The notes: generated by a model from the letters alone, not told the origin. DNA of 64,000 bases from Acidimicrobiaceae bacterium (GCA_003138895.1 PLHJ01000003.1:45365-109364); one strand, 5' to 3'. Shown: positions 26,980-36,276, numbered from the stretch's first letter. Translations and numbers: made by a program.

Positions 26980-27303
26980 TTAGGAAATTGGCTCGGCGAT
27001 CACGGCGGTACCGTACGCGAGAATCTCCTGGAACGTGCCCGCTAATTCATTGGAGTCATAGCGAACGGCCAGGACAGCGGTGGCGCCCATGGCCTGGGCA
27101 GCTTCCGTCAAGCGATCGAGCGCCTCTTGGCGAGCTTCGGTCAACTGCTTCGTGAGGCCCTTTAGTTCGCCGCCGCCCAGCGCTTTAAACGACGCACCAA
27201 TTTGGGCGCCAACGTTTCTCGTGCGAACCGTCAAACCATTTACTTCACCAAGCACTCGGGTAATTTTGTAACCCGGCAAATCATTCATCGTGACAATCAA
27301 CAT
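26980..27303 (-). CDS. YbjQ/UPF0145-family protein
   Basis: A 107-residue protein of the YbjQ (heavy-metal-binding-like, PF01906) family: ML-IVTMNDLPGYKITRVLGEV, GGELKGLTKQL and the C-terminal AVLAVRYDSNELA... YGTAV. The fold is a pentameric beta-alpha assembly; function is poorly known. AAAGG lies 6 bases before ATG 27303. It is divergent from the DksA-like gene. Confidence 0.9.
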   Translation of the reverse strand: MLIVTMNDLPGYKITRVLGEVNGLTVRTRNVGAQIGASFKALGGGELKGLTKQLTEARQEALDRLTEAAQAMGATAVLAVRYDSNELAGTFQEILAYGTAVIAEPIS

Positions 27304-27488
27304 ATTGAGCCTTTCCGCGTCTCAACGTGCACTTTAACGTTGAATGCCGCGGCATACGAATAGGTGCTGGTGGGGGCAAGAGACTGAGCGCGAGAAAGAG
27401 AGCACGGACCTTTGGACGTAGTTGGCCCACCAACCGGCGTGTCTGGCGTGCTTACACTGAGAAGAGTGTTACGAGTCGGGGGAACCTA

Positions 27489-27836
27489 ATGGATTTGAAC
27501 GAAGCCAGAGAACTCTTGGACACCGAACGTCTGGGCATCTTGAAACTCATTGGCAACCTTGACGTTGCGTCCCTTGAGGACCGAGAAGGAGCCAACGAAC
27601 AAGGCGACCATGATGACTCGGCCGAGTCGCTCGTTGGTGAAGGCTACGACAGTGCCATTGAAGCAACGCTTCGCCGCCGCCTTAACCAAGTTGAAGCAGC
27701 CCTTCTACGCATTGACGACGGTACCTACGGCCAATCAGTGCGAAGTGGGCTGCCCATTGCTGCTGCCCGCTTAGAGGCAGACCCAGCCGCCGAGTTAACG
27801 GTAGAAGAAGCCGAAGCCGACCAGCTGAGCCTCTAG
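27489..27836 (+). CDS. DksA/TraR-like protein lacking the zinc cysteines
   Basis: A 115-residue protein with an N-terminal coiled coil (LNEARELLDTERLGILKLI), the SLVGEGYDSAIEATLRRRLNQVEAAL helix and a C-terminal GTYGQSVRSG... RLEADPAAELTVEEAE. The last part aligns with the DksA/TraR zinc finger (GTYGxCxxCG...RLEAxPxAxxCxxC), but all four Cys are replaced (Ser, Ser, Thr, Glu). Such proteins can still act in the RNA polymerase secondary channel or as structural remnants. GGGGGAA precedes ATG 27489. Confidence 0.85.
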   Translation: MDLNEARELLDTERLGILKLIGNLDVASLEDREGANEQGDHDDSAESLVGEGYDSAIEATLRRRLNQVEAALLRIDDGTYGQSVRSGLPIAAARLEADPAAELTVEEAEADQLSL

Positions 27837-27853
27837 AACCGCATTTTTCACTT

Positions 27854-29401
27854 CTACCAACTGCGAAGTGAACGCCAGTGCTGTCTTGAGTTCTTAAATA
27901 TCGTTGGCACCTGCGCGGCGAGCTGGTCATAACGGTCGGTGACGGCAGGGTTTGGATCAAAACGTCGCGCCGCGGGAAGTACATGGTTGATTTCGCCCAA
28001 GGTGCGTTCACCAAGGGCGACACCGGCGAGCACAGCCATACCGCGTAGTTGGGCATACATCGGGTCTGGCACCTGTTCGATCGTTCGGTTCAGCACGTCG
28101 GCGTAGATCTGGCACCACAGTGGTGACTGCGCTCCGCCACCCACCAGTCGAATGGGCTCCAACGGTTGCTTGGTGAAACGCTCGACGTAGTGCAACAGCC
28201 AACGACTGTTGTAGGCCACGCCTTCGAGAACGGAGCGCACCAGATCATTGGCCGAAGTCGCGAGTTGGAGATTGGAAAAGCCAGCCCGAGCACTGTGCAT
28301 GTCAATGGGCGAACGCTCGCCCGCCAACCACGGTGTAAAGACAACGCCGTTCGATCCGGCCGGCGACTTTTCAGCCATGGCGCACAGGTCGTCGTAGGAA
28401 AGTGCTTCGCTGCCCAGCAACACGGTTCTGACCCAGTCGAGTGCCTTCGCGCCCGTTTCTTGATTGTTGACAAGTAGGTAACTGTCGTTGGTGAGTCCCG
28501 GCACTGTGGCGACTGAATGAGCAATGTCGGTTTTCTTTTTTGGGACGGGACAACTGATCCACGACGTGGTCGAGAGCGCTAGATGCGTTTGATACATCGA
28601 GGTGGTTCCGGCGCCCAGCGCCGCTGCTTGGAGATCGGGTAGGCCCGTGATGACGGCAACATCCGCGTTGAGGCCCAGTTCGCGAGCGACCGATGGTTGT
28701 ACGACCCCAAGAATGGAGCCAATGGGTCGAAGAGGCGCCAACTTTTCTTCGTCAATGCCGAGCAACCGAACGAGCGACTTATCGTACGAGTAGGTAGAAA
28801 GGTGACGAGTGTCGGTGAGCCAGGCTCCTTGCATGGATGCGTGTGATGCGTTTGCCGTGCCCGTGAATTGCATCGTGAGAAAGTCCACGGGCTCAAGAAA
28901 CCATCTGGTGCGCTCCACAAGTGCGGGCTCTTGGCTTTGCAAGTAGAGAAAATGGCCAATGGGGTCGGCGCCAGAGAGCGAAGGTGCACCGCCGGTGTGC
29001 TGAATCCACTTCAATACGCGAAGTGGACGGTAACCCTGGGCGGGGCCGCCAATGAATCTTCTCGAGTACTTGGCACCGCGCGAGTCCATCCACATGATGC
29101 ACAGCCCGGTCGGTGCGCCATTCGCGTCCACCGGAACGGTTGACGACCACTGGCCGGTGATGGCAACCGCGACTATGTCACTCGCTCGAACAGTGCTATT
29201 GCTGAGAAGTCGCTGGCTCGCTTCTTTAATGATTCGCCACCATTCGCCGGGGTCTTGCGTGGCTTCGCCGCGTGGTCCGTAGTTGGTTCGCACGTTGTGG
29301 AACTCTTTGGCAAGCACGTGACCCGTTAGAGATACGACGCCAATTTTGGGGCCACCCGTCCCGAGGTCCACGCACAAGCACGCGCGAGAGTCAGTCTCCA
29401 T
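27854..29401 (-). CDS. FGGY-family carbohydrate kinase (xylulokinase-like)
   Basis: A 515-residue kinase with the phosphate-1 motif CVDLGTGGPKIGVVSL, ITGQWSSTVPVD, the domain-boundary ITGLPDLQAAALGAG and the FGGY signature region VGGGAQSPLWCQIYADVLN. It phosphorylates a sugar, polyol or related substrate; xylulokinase is a guess from general form. Its ATG overlaps the preceding stop by one base (TAATG), so it is co-translated with the PLP-dependent lyase. Confidence 0.88.
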   Translation of the reverse strand: METDSRACLCVDLGTGGPKIGVVSLTGHVLAKEFHNVRTNYGPRGEATQDPGEWWRIIKEASQRLLSNSTVRASDIVAVAITGQWSSTVPVDANGAPTGLCIMWMDSRGAKYSRRFIGGPAQGYRPLRVLKWIQHTGGAPSLSGADPIGHFLYLQSQEPALVERTRWFLEPVDFLTMQFTGTANASHASMQGAWLTDTRHLSTYSYDKSLVRLLGIDEEKLAPLRPIGSILGVVQPSVARELGLNADVAVITGLPDLQAAALGAGTTSMYQTHLALSTTSWISCPVPKKKTDIAHSVATVPGLTNDSYLLVNNQETGAKALDWVRTVLLGSEALSYDDLCAMAEKSPAGSNGVVFTPWLAGERSPIDMHSARAGFSNLQLATSANDLVRSVLEGVAYNSRWLLHYVERFTKQPLEPIRLVGGGAQSPLWCQIYADVLNRTIEQVPDPMYAQLRGMAVLAGVALGERTLGEINHVLPAARRFDPNPAVTDRYDQLAAQVPTIFKNSRQHWRSLRSW

Positions 29402-30783
29402 TAGAGGGGAGGAAGAGCGGACTGCGTGTCCATCATGTCGGCCATGACGGCTCGAATGAATTCGTCGGCTTCGTTGGTCATGCCGCCGGCCACCCCGCCA
29501 TAGATGGCACCCGAAGCAGGGGCACTAGGCGCATGTTCGATTGCGTAGGCCACGGCATCGGCGAGGTCGACTTCCCACGCTTCGACGACGCCCGGCTGAG
29601 TCTGTGGTCGCGTCACGGCCATGTGCAGCGCGTTCGGATACTGCTGACCGTTGAGACGCCAACCACGTTGGCGAAGAAAGTCATTCACGTGGTACACGTC
29701 AAAGTCGTCCGACGTAAAGGAAAATAGGAAGCTGGGGTTACCCAAGATCCGTAGTTCCGGATGCGAGCGCACGGCTGCTTGCATGCTCGCGGATGTCGAA
29801 AATATTTCCTTTGCGTATTTCATGTACCCCTCTCGACCGAGTTGCACCATTGAAGCCCACGTCGCCGCGAGCAGTCCGCCCGAGCGCGATCCGTCCATAC
29901 CGGGCGAGCAGTATTTTCCACCGGTCCAGTCGGTTTGATAAAAATACTGACTGTTTCGAAGACTCTTGTCACGAAACGACAAGACGCTCGTGCCCTTCAA
30001 GGCGTAACCGTACTTATGCGTATCGGCGGAAATCGACGTGACCCCTGGAATAGCAAAGTCAAACGCCGGAATGTCGTAGCCGAGTTCTCGACCAAAGGGC
30101 AAGATGAAGCCCCCGAGACAACCATCGACGTGCAGTCCCACGTTGCGTTCGAGTGCCAATTCGCCAAGTTCCATGATTGGATCAACCGTGCCGTAGCCGT
30201 AATTACACGCCGATCCAATAAGTGCGACGGTATTGGCGTCAATGTGCGATCGGACCCAGTCGAGGTCAACTTGCGTTGTCACGGGATCAATCGGGGCTTC
30301 TCGAAGTTCGATACCAAAGAGGTGGCAAGCCTTGGAAAAAGCCGGATGCGCCGTTTCGGGTTTGATGACGTTCGGGCGAGTTCGTTCGTTCGCGTAGTAC
30401 TCGCGATACGCAAGCATCGCGTGCGCAATGGAACCCGTGCCCCCGGTCGTTAAGAGGCCCACCGGTTCGGCGTCAGTAATGTTCTTTGCCCCCAGGATGT
30501 CGAGAGTCATGGCAATAATCTCGGCTTCGAATTTCGTGGCGCTGGGACACATGTCACGTTGCAACGCGTTGACGTGAGAAAAGAGACTGAAGGCTTCGTT
30601 TAAAAAGTCGTAGTGATCGTGGTCGCCGCAGTACATGGTGCCCGAACACTTGCCCGTTTCCCAACTGGGATCCTCGCGTTTGGCCATGTCATGCAACTGG
30701 GCGAGCAACGTTGAACGAGGTGTTCCTTTTTCGGGGAGACCTCGATGAATCTCGTAGTCACTTGCGTAGGGAAATGACGCCAT
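29401..30783 (-). CDS. PLP-dependent group II decarboxylase / S1P-lyase-like enzyme
   Basis: A 460-residue fold-type I PLP enzyme. The Lys that binds PLP is in SADTHKYGYALKGTSVL; HVDGCLGGFILPFGRELGYDIPAFDF and LLTTGGTGSIAHAML are typical of the sphingosine-1-phosphate lyase and tyrosine/glutamate decarboxylase group. The 'THKYGYALKG' pattern and the Ser/Thr-rich phosphate-binding loop favour the lyase side. GAGGA precedes ATG 30783. It is coupled to an FGGY kinase, so the pair may phosphorylate a substrate and then cleave it. Confidence 0.85.
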   Translation of the reverse strand: MASFPYASDYEIHRGLPEKGTPRSTLLAQLHDMAKREDPSWETGKCSGTMYCGDHDHYDFLNEAFSLFSHVNALQRDMCPSATKFEAEIIAMTLDILGAKNITDAEPVGLLTTGGTGSIAHAMLAYREYYANERTRPNVIKPETAHPAFSKACHLFGIELREAPIDPVTTQVDLDWVRSHIDANTVALIGSACNYGYGTVDPIMELGELALERNVGLHVDGCLGGFILPFGRELGYDIPAFDFAIPGVTSISADTHKYGYALKGTSVLSFRDKSLRNSQYFYQTDWTGGKYCSPGMDGSRSGGLLAATWASMVQLGREGYMKYAKEIFSTSASMQAAVRSHPELRILGNPSFLFSFTSDDFDVYHVNDFLRQRGWRLNGQQYPNALHMAVTRPQTQPGVVEAWEVDLADAVAYAIEHAPSAPASGAIYGGVAGGMTNEADEFIRAVMADMMDTQSALPPL

Positions 30784-30859
30784 GGGTCCTCACTTGGCTC
30801 GTTGTTCGCGCTAAAACGTACCGTACTGCGGGTGCATGCTTAACAAATTCGATTGCTCG

Positions 30860-31720
30860 TTACGCCGTGCGCGTTATTTCAACAACGACGCCCAGTGCGC
30901 TTGACGGTCCACCGTGATAAATGCCCTTTAAGGGCGGAACGTCACCATATTCTCTGCCCTTGGCCACGGTGACGTGGTGCAGTCCAATGTCACTGCCGTT
31001 CGTGGGGTCAATACCTACCCACGATCCACAAAAGAACTCAACCCACGCGTGACTTTCGCCGACAACTGTTTCTCCGAGCCCCGCCTCGAAATTTGAATGG
31101 AGATAGCCCGACACGTAACGAGCAGGAATTCCGAGGGAGCGAAGTAGCGAAATTGTCACGTGGGTCATGTCCTGACAGACGCCCTCTCGCTGTTCCCAAA
31201 CTTCCTGTGCGGTTGACGAGACGTGCGTCGAGCCGCGCACGTAAGAGACGCGCTCGCGCACCCAGGCTTGGACGACGCTTACAATCTCGGCGACGTCATC
31301 AGTTTTGGGCACGAGTGTTCGAAGGTCTTCTAGAACTGCGTTGCTCATGGTGGTGCGAGGAGTAGCGACAAGGTATTCCGTAAATTTGTCAATGGCTAGT
31401 GGCAATTGCAGCGAGCTGAGCGGTACGGATTCGCCATTCACTGGTTCGAGGACGGTCGTGACGGTTGCTTTGGCCGTGACTTCGAGTCGCGTGTGTGGTT
31501 CGTGCAAGTCGAAGGTCGTGACAATTGTGCCGAAGTAGTCGCGGTAGGTGGACTGCACGGCGTTTGGGCGAACGTGAATGGAAGCGTCGAGAACGTTCTG
31601 GCGCGCCAGGGTAATTGGCGACATGCGAACCTCGTTGTACGAAGAGTCGGCGAAGCCTTCGTAATTGAAACCAGTTACGTGCACGATTTCTAGACGGGCG
31701 CTGTCGGTAGGCAAGCTCAC
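30860..31720 (-). CDS. transglutaminase-like cysteine peptidase
   Basis: A 286-residue transglutaminase-family protein with an N-terminal beta domain and a Cys-His-Asp triad in QREGVCQDMTHVTISLLRSLGIPARYVSGYL, VVGESHAWVEFF and GIDPTNGSDIG. GTG 31720 is chosen because it forms a GTGA overlap with the alpha-E gene. Third gene of an ATP-grasp/alpha-E/transglutaminase operon; such triads are widespread and thought to make or modify a peptide-like product, but the product is unknown. Confidence 0.93.
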   Translation of the reverse strand: MSLPTDSARLEIVHVTGFNYEGFADSSYNEVRMSPITLARQNVLDASIHVRPNAVQSTYRDYFGTIVTTFDLHEPHTRLEVTAKATVTTVLEPVNGESVPLSSLQLPLAIDKFTEYLVATPRTTMSNAVLEDLRTLVPKTDDVAEIVSVVQAWVRERVSYVRGSTHVSSTAQEVWEQREGVCQDMTHVTISLLRSLGIPARYVSGYLHSNFEAGLGETVVGESHAWVEFFCGSWVGIDPTNGSDIGLHHVTVAKGREYGDVPPLKGIYHGGPSSALGVVVEITRTA

Positions 31721-32670
31721 GTACCCTGCTCCGATTCCCACGGGACGGCCACAACCTGGCGAAAATAGTGGGCCGTGATTTCATTGTTAGCAGTGGCGCA
31801 GGTTTGTTCCAGGAAGTCCAACAGATCCTGCAACTCGCTAAGTACCGAGCGCGGATCCGAATACTCGAGCCGCGTGCGAGCAAAACCAATGGTCCGTCTC
31901 GCCTGATTCACGGTGTCGCTGCGGCTGCCGGCCACCGTTAACTCTTCCAAACAACGATCGGCCACGTTCAGCGAATGAAAGGCCGAACGCGGAAAGGTGC
32001 GATCGAGCAAGAGAAAGGTCACGATGGCGGCGGGGTCCGATCCGCTAGAAGACGCTCGAAGATATGACTCCATGGCTCCGGCGGCTCGAAGAAGCGTCAG
32101 CCAGTCAGGTGAGTGTTCGGCGGCGAGTAAACGACTCTCCAGCAGTCGTGCGGTCATGTCAATTCGTTCGAGACTTCGCCCGAGAATGAGGTACTGCCAG
32201 GCTTCGTCGTGGCTGATGGTGGCGTCGGTGAGTCCCGCAAAGAGCGCGGAGCGTTCGCGAATGAATTTCATGTAACTGGCAGAACCCACGCGCGTAGCTT
32301 CGCTTCGTTGGGCACCGAGGTCGTTTCGCGTTGAGTTAAGGCACACCCACATTTCTGAAGAAATGACCTCGCGAGCGCGTCTCGCATTTTCGTGGGCGGC
32401 TAACAAGGCTCCAGTAATCGCGCTGGGATTGGTTTGGTCGTAGACGAGTTCGCTGAGCACGTTTTCTCGGCTGACGGGGGTGTCGGGGTCAATCTTCGTT
32501 CCCAAAATGGCAAAGAGCGAACGACAAGCGGCGTCGGGGTCGCCAAAGGGATCTTCGGCGATCCGGTGAATGTAGGCGTCGACAATGCGGGCCGTGTCGT
32601 CAGCGCGTTCGACGTAACGCCCAATCCAGTAGAGCGCCTCGGCAAGGCGTGAAAGCATGCCGCGACTCAT
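31717..32670 (-). CDS. alpha-E domain protein (DUF403)
   Basis: A 317-residue all-helical protein with the family start MLSRLAEALYWIGRYVERADDTARI and the repeated LGRSLERIDMTARLLE and ARRTIGFARTRLEY segments. Members are always found with circularly permuted ATP-grasp proteins, as here. The ATG at 32670 overlaps the ATP-grasp stop (ATGA); an in-frame ATG 12 bases later also fits. Probably binds the product or intermediate of the ATP-grasp. Confidence 0.93.
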   Translation of the reverse strand: MSRGMLSRLAEALYWIGRYVERADDTARIVDAYIHRIAEDPFGDPDAACRSLFAILGTKIDPDTPVSRENVLSELVYDQTNPSAITGALLAAHENARRAREVISSEMWVCLNSTRNDLGAQRSEATRVGSASYMKFIRERSALFAGLTDATISHDEAWQYLILGRSLERIDMTARLLESRLLAAEHSPDWLTLLRAAGAMESYLRASSSGSDPAAIVTFLLLDRTFPRSAFHSLNVADRCLEELTVAGSRSDTVNQARRTIGFARTRLEYSDPRSVLSELQDLLDFLEQTCATANNEITAHYFRQVVAVPWESEQGT

Positions 32671-34151
32671 TGGTCCCCACTCGAATCAGGATCAGGTCCG
32701 TACTGGCGAAAGGCACCGTTCACCGGTGGTGACAACAGGCGAGCGGCGTTGGTTCGCATCACTTCAGCTTCGCGAGCGATTTCACTTTCGTCAGCGAGCA
32801 CCCAGGTGTCCTTGGATCCTCCGCCTTGGCTCGAGTTCACGACGAGCGCGCCTTCGGGAAGAGCGACGCGCGTGAGACCACCTGGTAACACCCATACGTC
32901 CTTCCCGTCGTTGATGGCGAAAGGTCGAAGGTCAACGTGTCGCGGCGCTAAGTGGTTATTGACAAAGGTCGGCACCGTCGAAAGAGCGACGGTTCGTTGC
33001 GCAATGAAACCTCGAGGATCGTGCAGCAGCGTCTTTCGCATCGCCGTGAGCGTGGCTTCGTCGGCTTGGGGGCCAATCACGATGCCTTTCCCTCCTGAAC
33101 CGTCGACGGGTTTCACGACGTACTTTTCAAGATGTTCGATCACTTCGTGCAATGAATCAGGATCTTCGAGACGAAACGACTCGACGTTGTGCAGTAGGGG
33201 TTCTTCGTTGAGGTAATAACGAATGAGATCAGGCACGTAGGTGTAGAGCAATTTGTCGTCGGCCACGCCGTTGCCTATCGCGTTAGCGATGGTGACAGTC
33301 TTGGCCCTCGCAGCGTTCACGAGACCGGCCACGCCCAAGATGGAATCGGGTCGAAAGTGCAAAGGATCAAGCCATTCGTCATCGACGCGGCGATAGATAA
33401 CGTGGACCGGTCGCTCACCGTGCGTGGTTCGCATCAACACGTTGTTGCCAAGGACTAAGAGATCACTTCCTTCCACGAGTTCTACGCCCATCAATCGAGC
33501 AAGCAGCACGTGTTCGAAATACGCCGAGTTGTGAACGCCCGGCGTGAGAACGACGATCGTGGGATCGCGCACGCCTTCGGGTGCGGAACGTCGGAGAGCC
33601 GCGAGTAAGCGTGCCGGGTATTCGTCGACCGGATGAACGCGGTGATGAGAAAACAGCGTTCCAAAACTCTGGGTCATGGCTCGGCGATTTTCAATGACGT
33701 AAGAAACGCCCGAAGGGATTCGTACATTGTCTTCGAGGACTCGGAACTTTCCCTCCTCGTCACGAATGATGTCAATGCCCGATACCGTGATGCGCGACGC
33801 GTTATCTGAGTCAATGCCCATTGCTTCACGTCGAAAGTGCGGACTCGACGTCACAAGCGATCGCGGAACGATGTGATCATCCAAACATTTGCCGTGGCTA
33901 TAGACATCGTCGAGAAATGCTTCCAGTGCCAAAACGCGCTGGCGGATACCGGCAGCTAACTCTCCCCACTCAACTGCAGTGATGATGCGAGGAATGAGGT
34001 CTAAAGGAAACGGCCGCTCTTCGCCACCAAGCGCGAAGGTCACACCTCGCTCCGCAAAGGTGCGACCCAGTTGATCAAAACGTGAACGTAGGTCGACGGC
34101 GTTGAAGTTGACAAGGATGTCAACTATTTCTTTGTAAACGGGACGTGGCAC
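32667..34151 (-). CDS. circularly permuted ATP-grasp type 2 protein; N-terminus uncertain
   Basis: At least 494 residues of a DUF404/407 protein, with LDLIPRIITAVEW, DSDNASRITVSGIDIIRDEEG, YVVKPVDGSGGKGIVIGPQ and a final LPGGLTRVALPEGALVVNSSQGGGSKDTW. Such enzymes are thought to ligate an amine and a carboxylate using ATP. The first start codon is GTG 34151, but upstream in the same frame lies a conserved-looking PSKAWDEVFSAPGV (34193-34152) with no ATG/GTG/TTG before the stop at about 34230. Either a start is lost, a rare ATC start is used, or there is a one-base error. Confidence 0.88.
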   Translation of the reverse strand: MPRPVYKEIVDILVNFNAVDLRSRFDQLGRTFAERGVTFALGGEERPFPLDLIPRIITAVEWGELAAGIRQRVLALEAFLDDVYSHGKCLDDHIVPRSLVTSSPHFRREAMGIDSDNASRITVSGIDIIRDEEGKFRVLEDNVRIPSGVSYVIENRRAMTQSFGTLFSHHRVHPVDEYPARLLAALRRSAPEGVRDPTIVVLTPGVHNSAYFEHVLLARLMGVELVEGSDLLVLGNNVLMRTTHGERPVHVIYRRVDDEWLDPLHFRPDSILGVAGLVNAARAKTVTIANAIGNGVADDKLLYTYVPDLIRYYLNEEPLLHNVESFRLEDPDSLHEVIEHLEKYVVKPVDGSGGKGIVIGPQADEATLTAMRKTLLHDPRGFIAQRTVALSTVPTFVNNHLAPRHVDLRPFAINDGKDVWVLPGGLTRVALPEGALVVNSSQGGGSKDTWVLADESEIAREAEVMRTNAARLLSPPVNGAFRQYGPDPDSSGDQ

Positions 34152-34365
34152 ACCGGGCGCAGAGAAGACCTCATCCCACGCCTTGGATGGATCGATATCG
34201 ATAAAAAGTGAGTTAACACCACCATTTCAGCACGTGGTTGTTTCGGGTTCGTTACTGGGGGAGGTGATTCGGCGCCGTGGGTCTTGTTAGGGGATTTCTT
34301 CGGTCGAGTCTCGCCGCAGGACTGCAGGAATGAATGCCTTCTTCAATTGGGACTTCGCCGAACCC

Positions 34366-34371
34366 TAGGCT
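34366..34371 (+). promoter_or_regulatory. -10 element of the DMT-like transporter
   Basis: TAGGCT, 6 bases before GTG 34378. Confidence 0.5.
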
Positions 34372-34377
34372 TCAAAT

Positions 34378-35292
34378 GTGGTCTTTCTTCTCGCCGTTGG
34401 AGCGTCGTTCGCGAATGCGGTAGCCACCATTTGTCAACGACTTGGTGTCGAGGACGCTCCGGCGGGCAATGGGCCATCGGTTTCCATGATTCGTCATATG
34501 GTGCAACGCCGGGTGTGGATATTTGGATTTTTTGTCATGATCCTTGGTTTCGTTGCGCAGGCGTCGGCGCTTCATAAAGGCACGCTGAACTTGGTGCAGC
34601 CAATCCTCGTGAGTGAACTCGTGATGATTGTCTTGATTCTTCGGTTTTGGTTTTCAGCACCGATGACGTCTCGTGATGCTTTTGCCGCGGTGTTGACGTC
34701 AGTGGGCCTCGCTGTTTTTCTCCTCGCAGCGTCGCCGACGGATGGACCGACACCCCCGAGCGGCAAAGAGTGGTTTGGCGTTGTCGTCGTCGTAGCAATT
34801 GTTGTAGCTGTCTTTGTCGCCATGGGAAGACGGGGGCCGCCGTGGTGGCGCGCACTTTTTTTGGGAGCTGGCGCTTCGACCGGCTTTGCGCTGACGGCGG
34901 CGCTGACGAAATCAGTGTCCAACGCGCTGGTGGTTGGTTGGGGCACACTGTTTTCTTCGTGGCAGCTCTACGGACTTGCGGTCGTGGGCCTCTCTTCATT
35001 TCTTTTAATGCAGAGTGCTTTGCAAGTAGGACCGTTCACGGCGTCGCAGTCGACGTTGATATTGGTCAATCCGTTTGTCTCGATGGGAATTGGTTTCATC
35101 CTCTATGACGAGAAAATTCGTGGCGGCGGCTACGTGGTGCTTGAAGTGGTGTCACTGATCGTCATGGTTATTGGTGCGCTAGGACTATCGAATTCAGCGT
35201 TGGTCGCAAATGTGAACGACGAAGCGTCGACGGAGCACATGTTGGCCGGACGTGGTCGCTACGCCAAGTGGCGAGCCCAGCAAGCCAAGTAA
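34378..35292 (+). CDS. DMT-superfamily membrane transporter
   Basis: A 304-residue protein with about nine hydrophobic helices in two repeats, beginning FLLAVGASFANAVATICQRLG and containing SALHKGTLNLVQPILVSELV and the matching second-half QVGPFTASQSTLILVNPFVS. This is the EamA/NIPA-like drug/metabolite transporter pattern in which the two halves are homologous; substrate unknown. The last 25 residues form a charged tail. GTG 34378 follows TAGGCT. Confidence 0.85.
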   Translation: MVFLLAVGASFANAVATICQRLGVEDAPAGNGPSVSMIRHMVQRRVWIFGFFVMILGFVAQASALHKGTLNLVQPILVSELVMIVLILRFWFSAPMTSRDAFAAVLTSVGLAVFLLAASPTDGPTPPSGKEWFGVVVVVAIVVAVFVAMGRRGPPWWRALFLGAGASTGFALTAALTKSVSNALVVGWGTLFSSWQLYGLAVVGLSSFLLMQSALQVGPFTASQSTLILVNPFVSMGIGFILYDEKIRGGGYVVLEVVSLIVMVIGALGLSNSALVANVNDEASTEHMLAGRGRYAKWRAQQAK

Positions 35293-35321
35293 ATTTCTCG
35301 ATTTCAACGTGCGACTATGTC

Positions 35322-35933
35322 TCAGTCGTTAGCAATCCGTGACAAGAGTCCTTCTTTAACACACGGCCATTCTTCGACCGTGATGGAAAACATGACGGTG
35401 TCGCGAACCGTATCGTCGCCACGTCGCTGGTAGCGGCGAAGTACGCCTTCGTAGGTCGCACCGAGGCGGTCAATGGCGCGCTGCGAGCGGGTGTTTCGCA
35501 CGTCGGTTTTTAACTGCACGCGGCCCATACCGAGAATCGAAAAGGCGTAGTCCAAGAGAAGAAACTTCGTATCGGGATTCACTTTCGATCCCCATACCGA
35601 CGGCGTGTACGTCGTCGCTCCAATTTCAGTGCGGGCGTCGTTGGCGGAAGAATCAAGATACGACGTTGTGCCGATGACGGTGCCCGCGCGCACGTCACCA
35701 AGATCTTTTTGCAAGCGAACCGTCCAACGAAACCAGGAGGGCTCGGCAAGTGTTGCTTCAATGAATGCCACCCAGTCATGCTGGCTCTTAGGTCGTCGCG
35801 CGGGGATGTAGTTCCACACTTCTGGAAAGTCCAGTGCTTCAAAGAGTTCGAACGCGTCTGCCACTGAGGTGGGCCGAAGTTCCACCCACGAACCTCGCAG
35901 CACCGTGTCTGAGGGAACGGGCCACGTGGCCAT
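35322..35933 (-). CDS. GNAT acetyltransferase, RimJ/RimL-like
   Basis: A 203-residue GNAT enzyme starting with LRGSWVELRPTSVADAFELFEAL and carrying the EIGATTYTP...VNPDTKFLLLDYAF and late RVQLKTDVRNTRSQRAIDRLGATYEGVLRRY motifs for acetyl-CoA binding. It resembles RimJ/RimL N-acetyltransferases; the true substrate may be a protein N-terminus or a small amine. It converges on the transporter gene with 29 bases between. Confidence 0.92.
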   Translation of the reverse strand: MATWPVPSDTVLRGSWVELRPTSVADAFELFEALDFPEVWNYIPARRPKSQHDWVAFIEATLAEPSWFRWTVRLQKDLGDVRAGTVIGTTSYLDSSANDARTEIGATTYTPSVWGSKVNPDTKFLLLDYAFSILGMGRVQLKTDVRNTRSQRAIDRLGATYEGVLRRYQRRGDDTVRDTVMFSITVEEWPCVKEGLLSRIAND

Positions 35934-36057
35934 GGGCCAAGCCGTGTCGTTGGGGCGACTGTCAATCTTTAGTTCGTACGCGATGCTCTAAATACTGCCA
36001 CGCAGTGTTCGACGACAAAGGAAACACGTTGAAAAGAAGGCAAAGCAAGCACGCAAC

Positions 36058-36063
36058 TAAGGT
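36058..36063 (+). promoter_or_regulatory. -10 element of the 68-residue membrane protein
   Basis: TAAGGT, 6 bases before GTG 36070. Confidence 0.45.
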
Positions 36064-36069
36064 CGCTTC

Positions 36070-36276
36070 GTGGTCACTTTGTATGGTGTTGTTGCCTTGA
36101 CGTTCATGATGTCGATGTACGCACTCGAACGGCGCGGTCGCGTATACGTCTCATTGTTCGTTGTTGGCTGCTTGGCGTCGAGCATCTACGGATTCATTTC
36201 AGGCGCGTGGCCCTTTGGGGTCGTTGAAGCCGTCTGGGCCGTCGTTGCTCTTCGACGTCGGGTCAATCTTTCGTAA
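36070..36276 (+). CDS. small two-helix membrane protein
   Basis: A 68-residue protein with two hydrophobic helices (VVTLYGVVALTFMMSMYAL and VVGCLASSIYGFISGAWPFGV) and a short Arg-rich end. The SIYGFISGAWPFGVVEAVWAVVALRR pattern is familiar from small conserved actinobacterial membrane proteins without assigned function. GTG 36070 follows TAAGGT by 6 bases. A large hairpin lies 43 bases downstream. Confidence 0.75.
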   Translation: MVTLYGVVALTFMMSMYALERRGRVYVSLFVVGCLASSIYGFISGAWPFGVVEAVWAVVALRRRVNLS

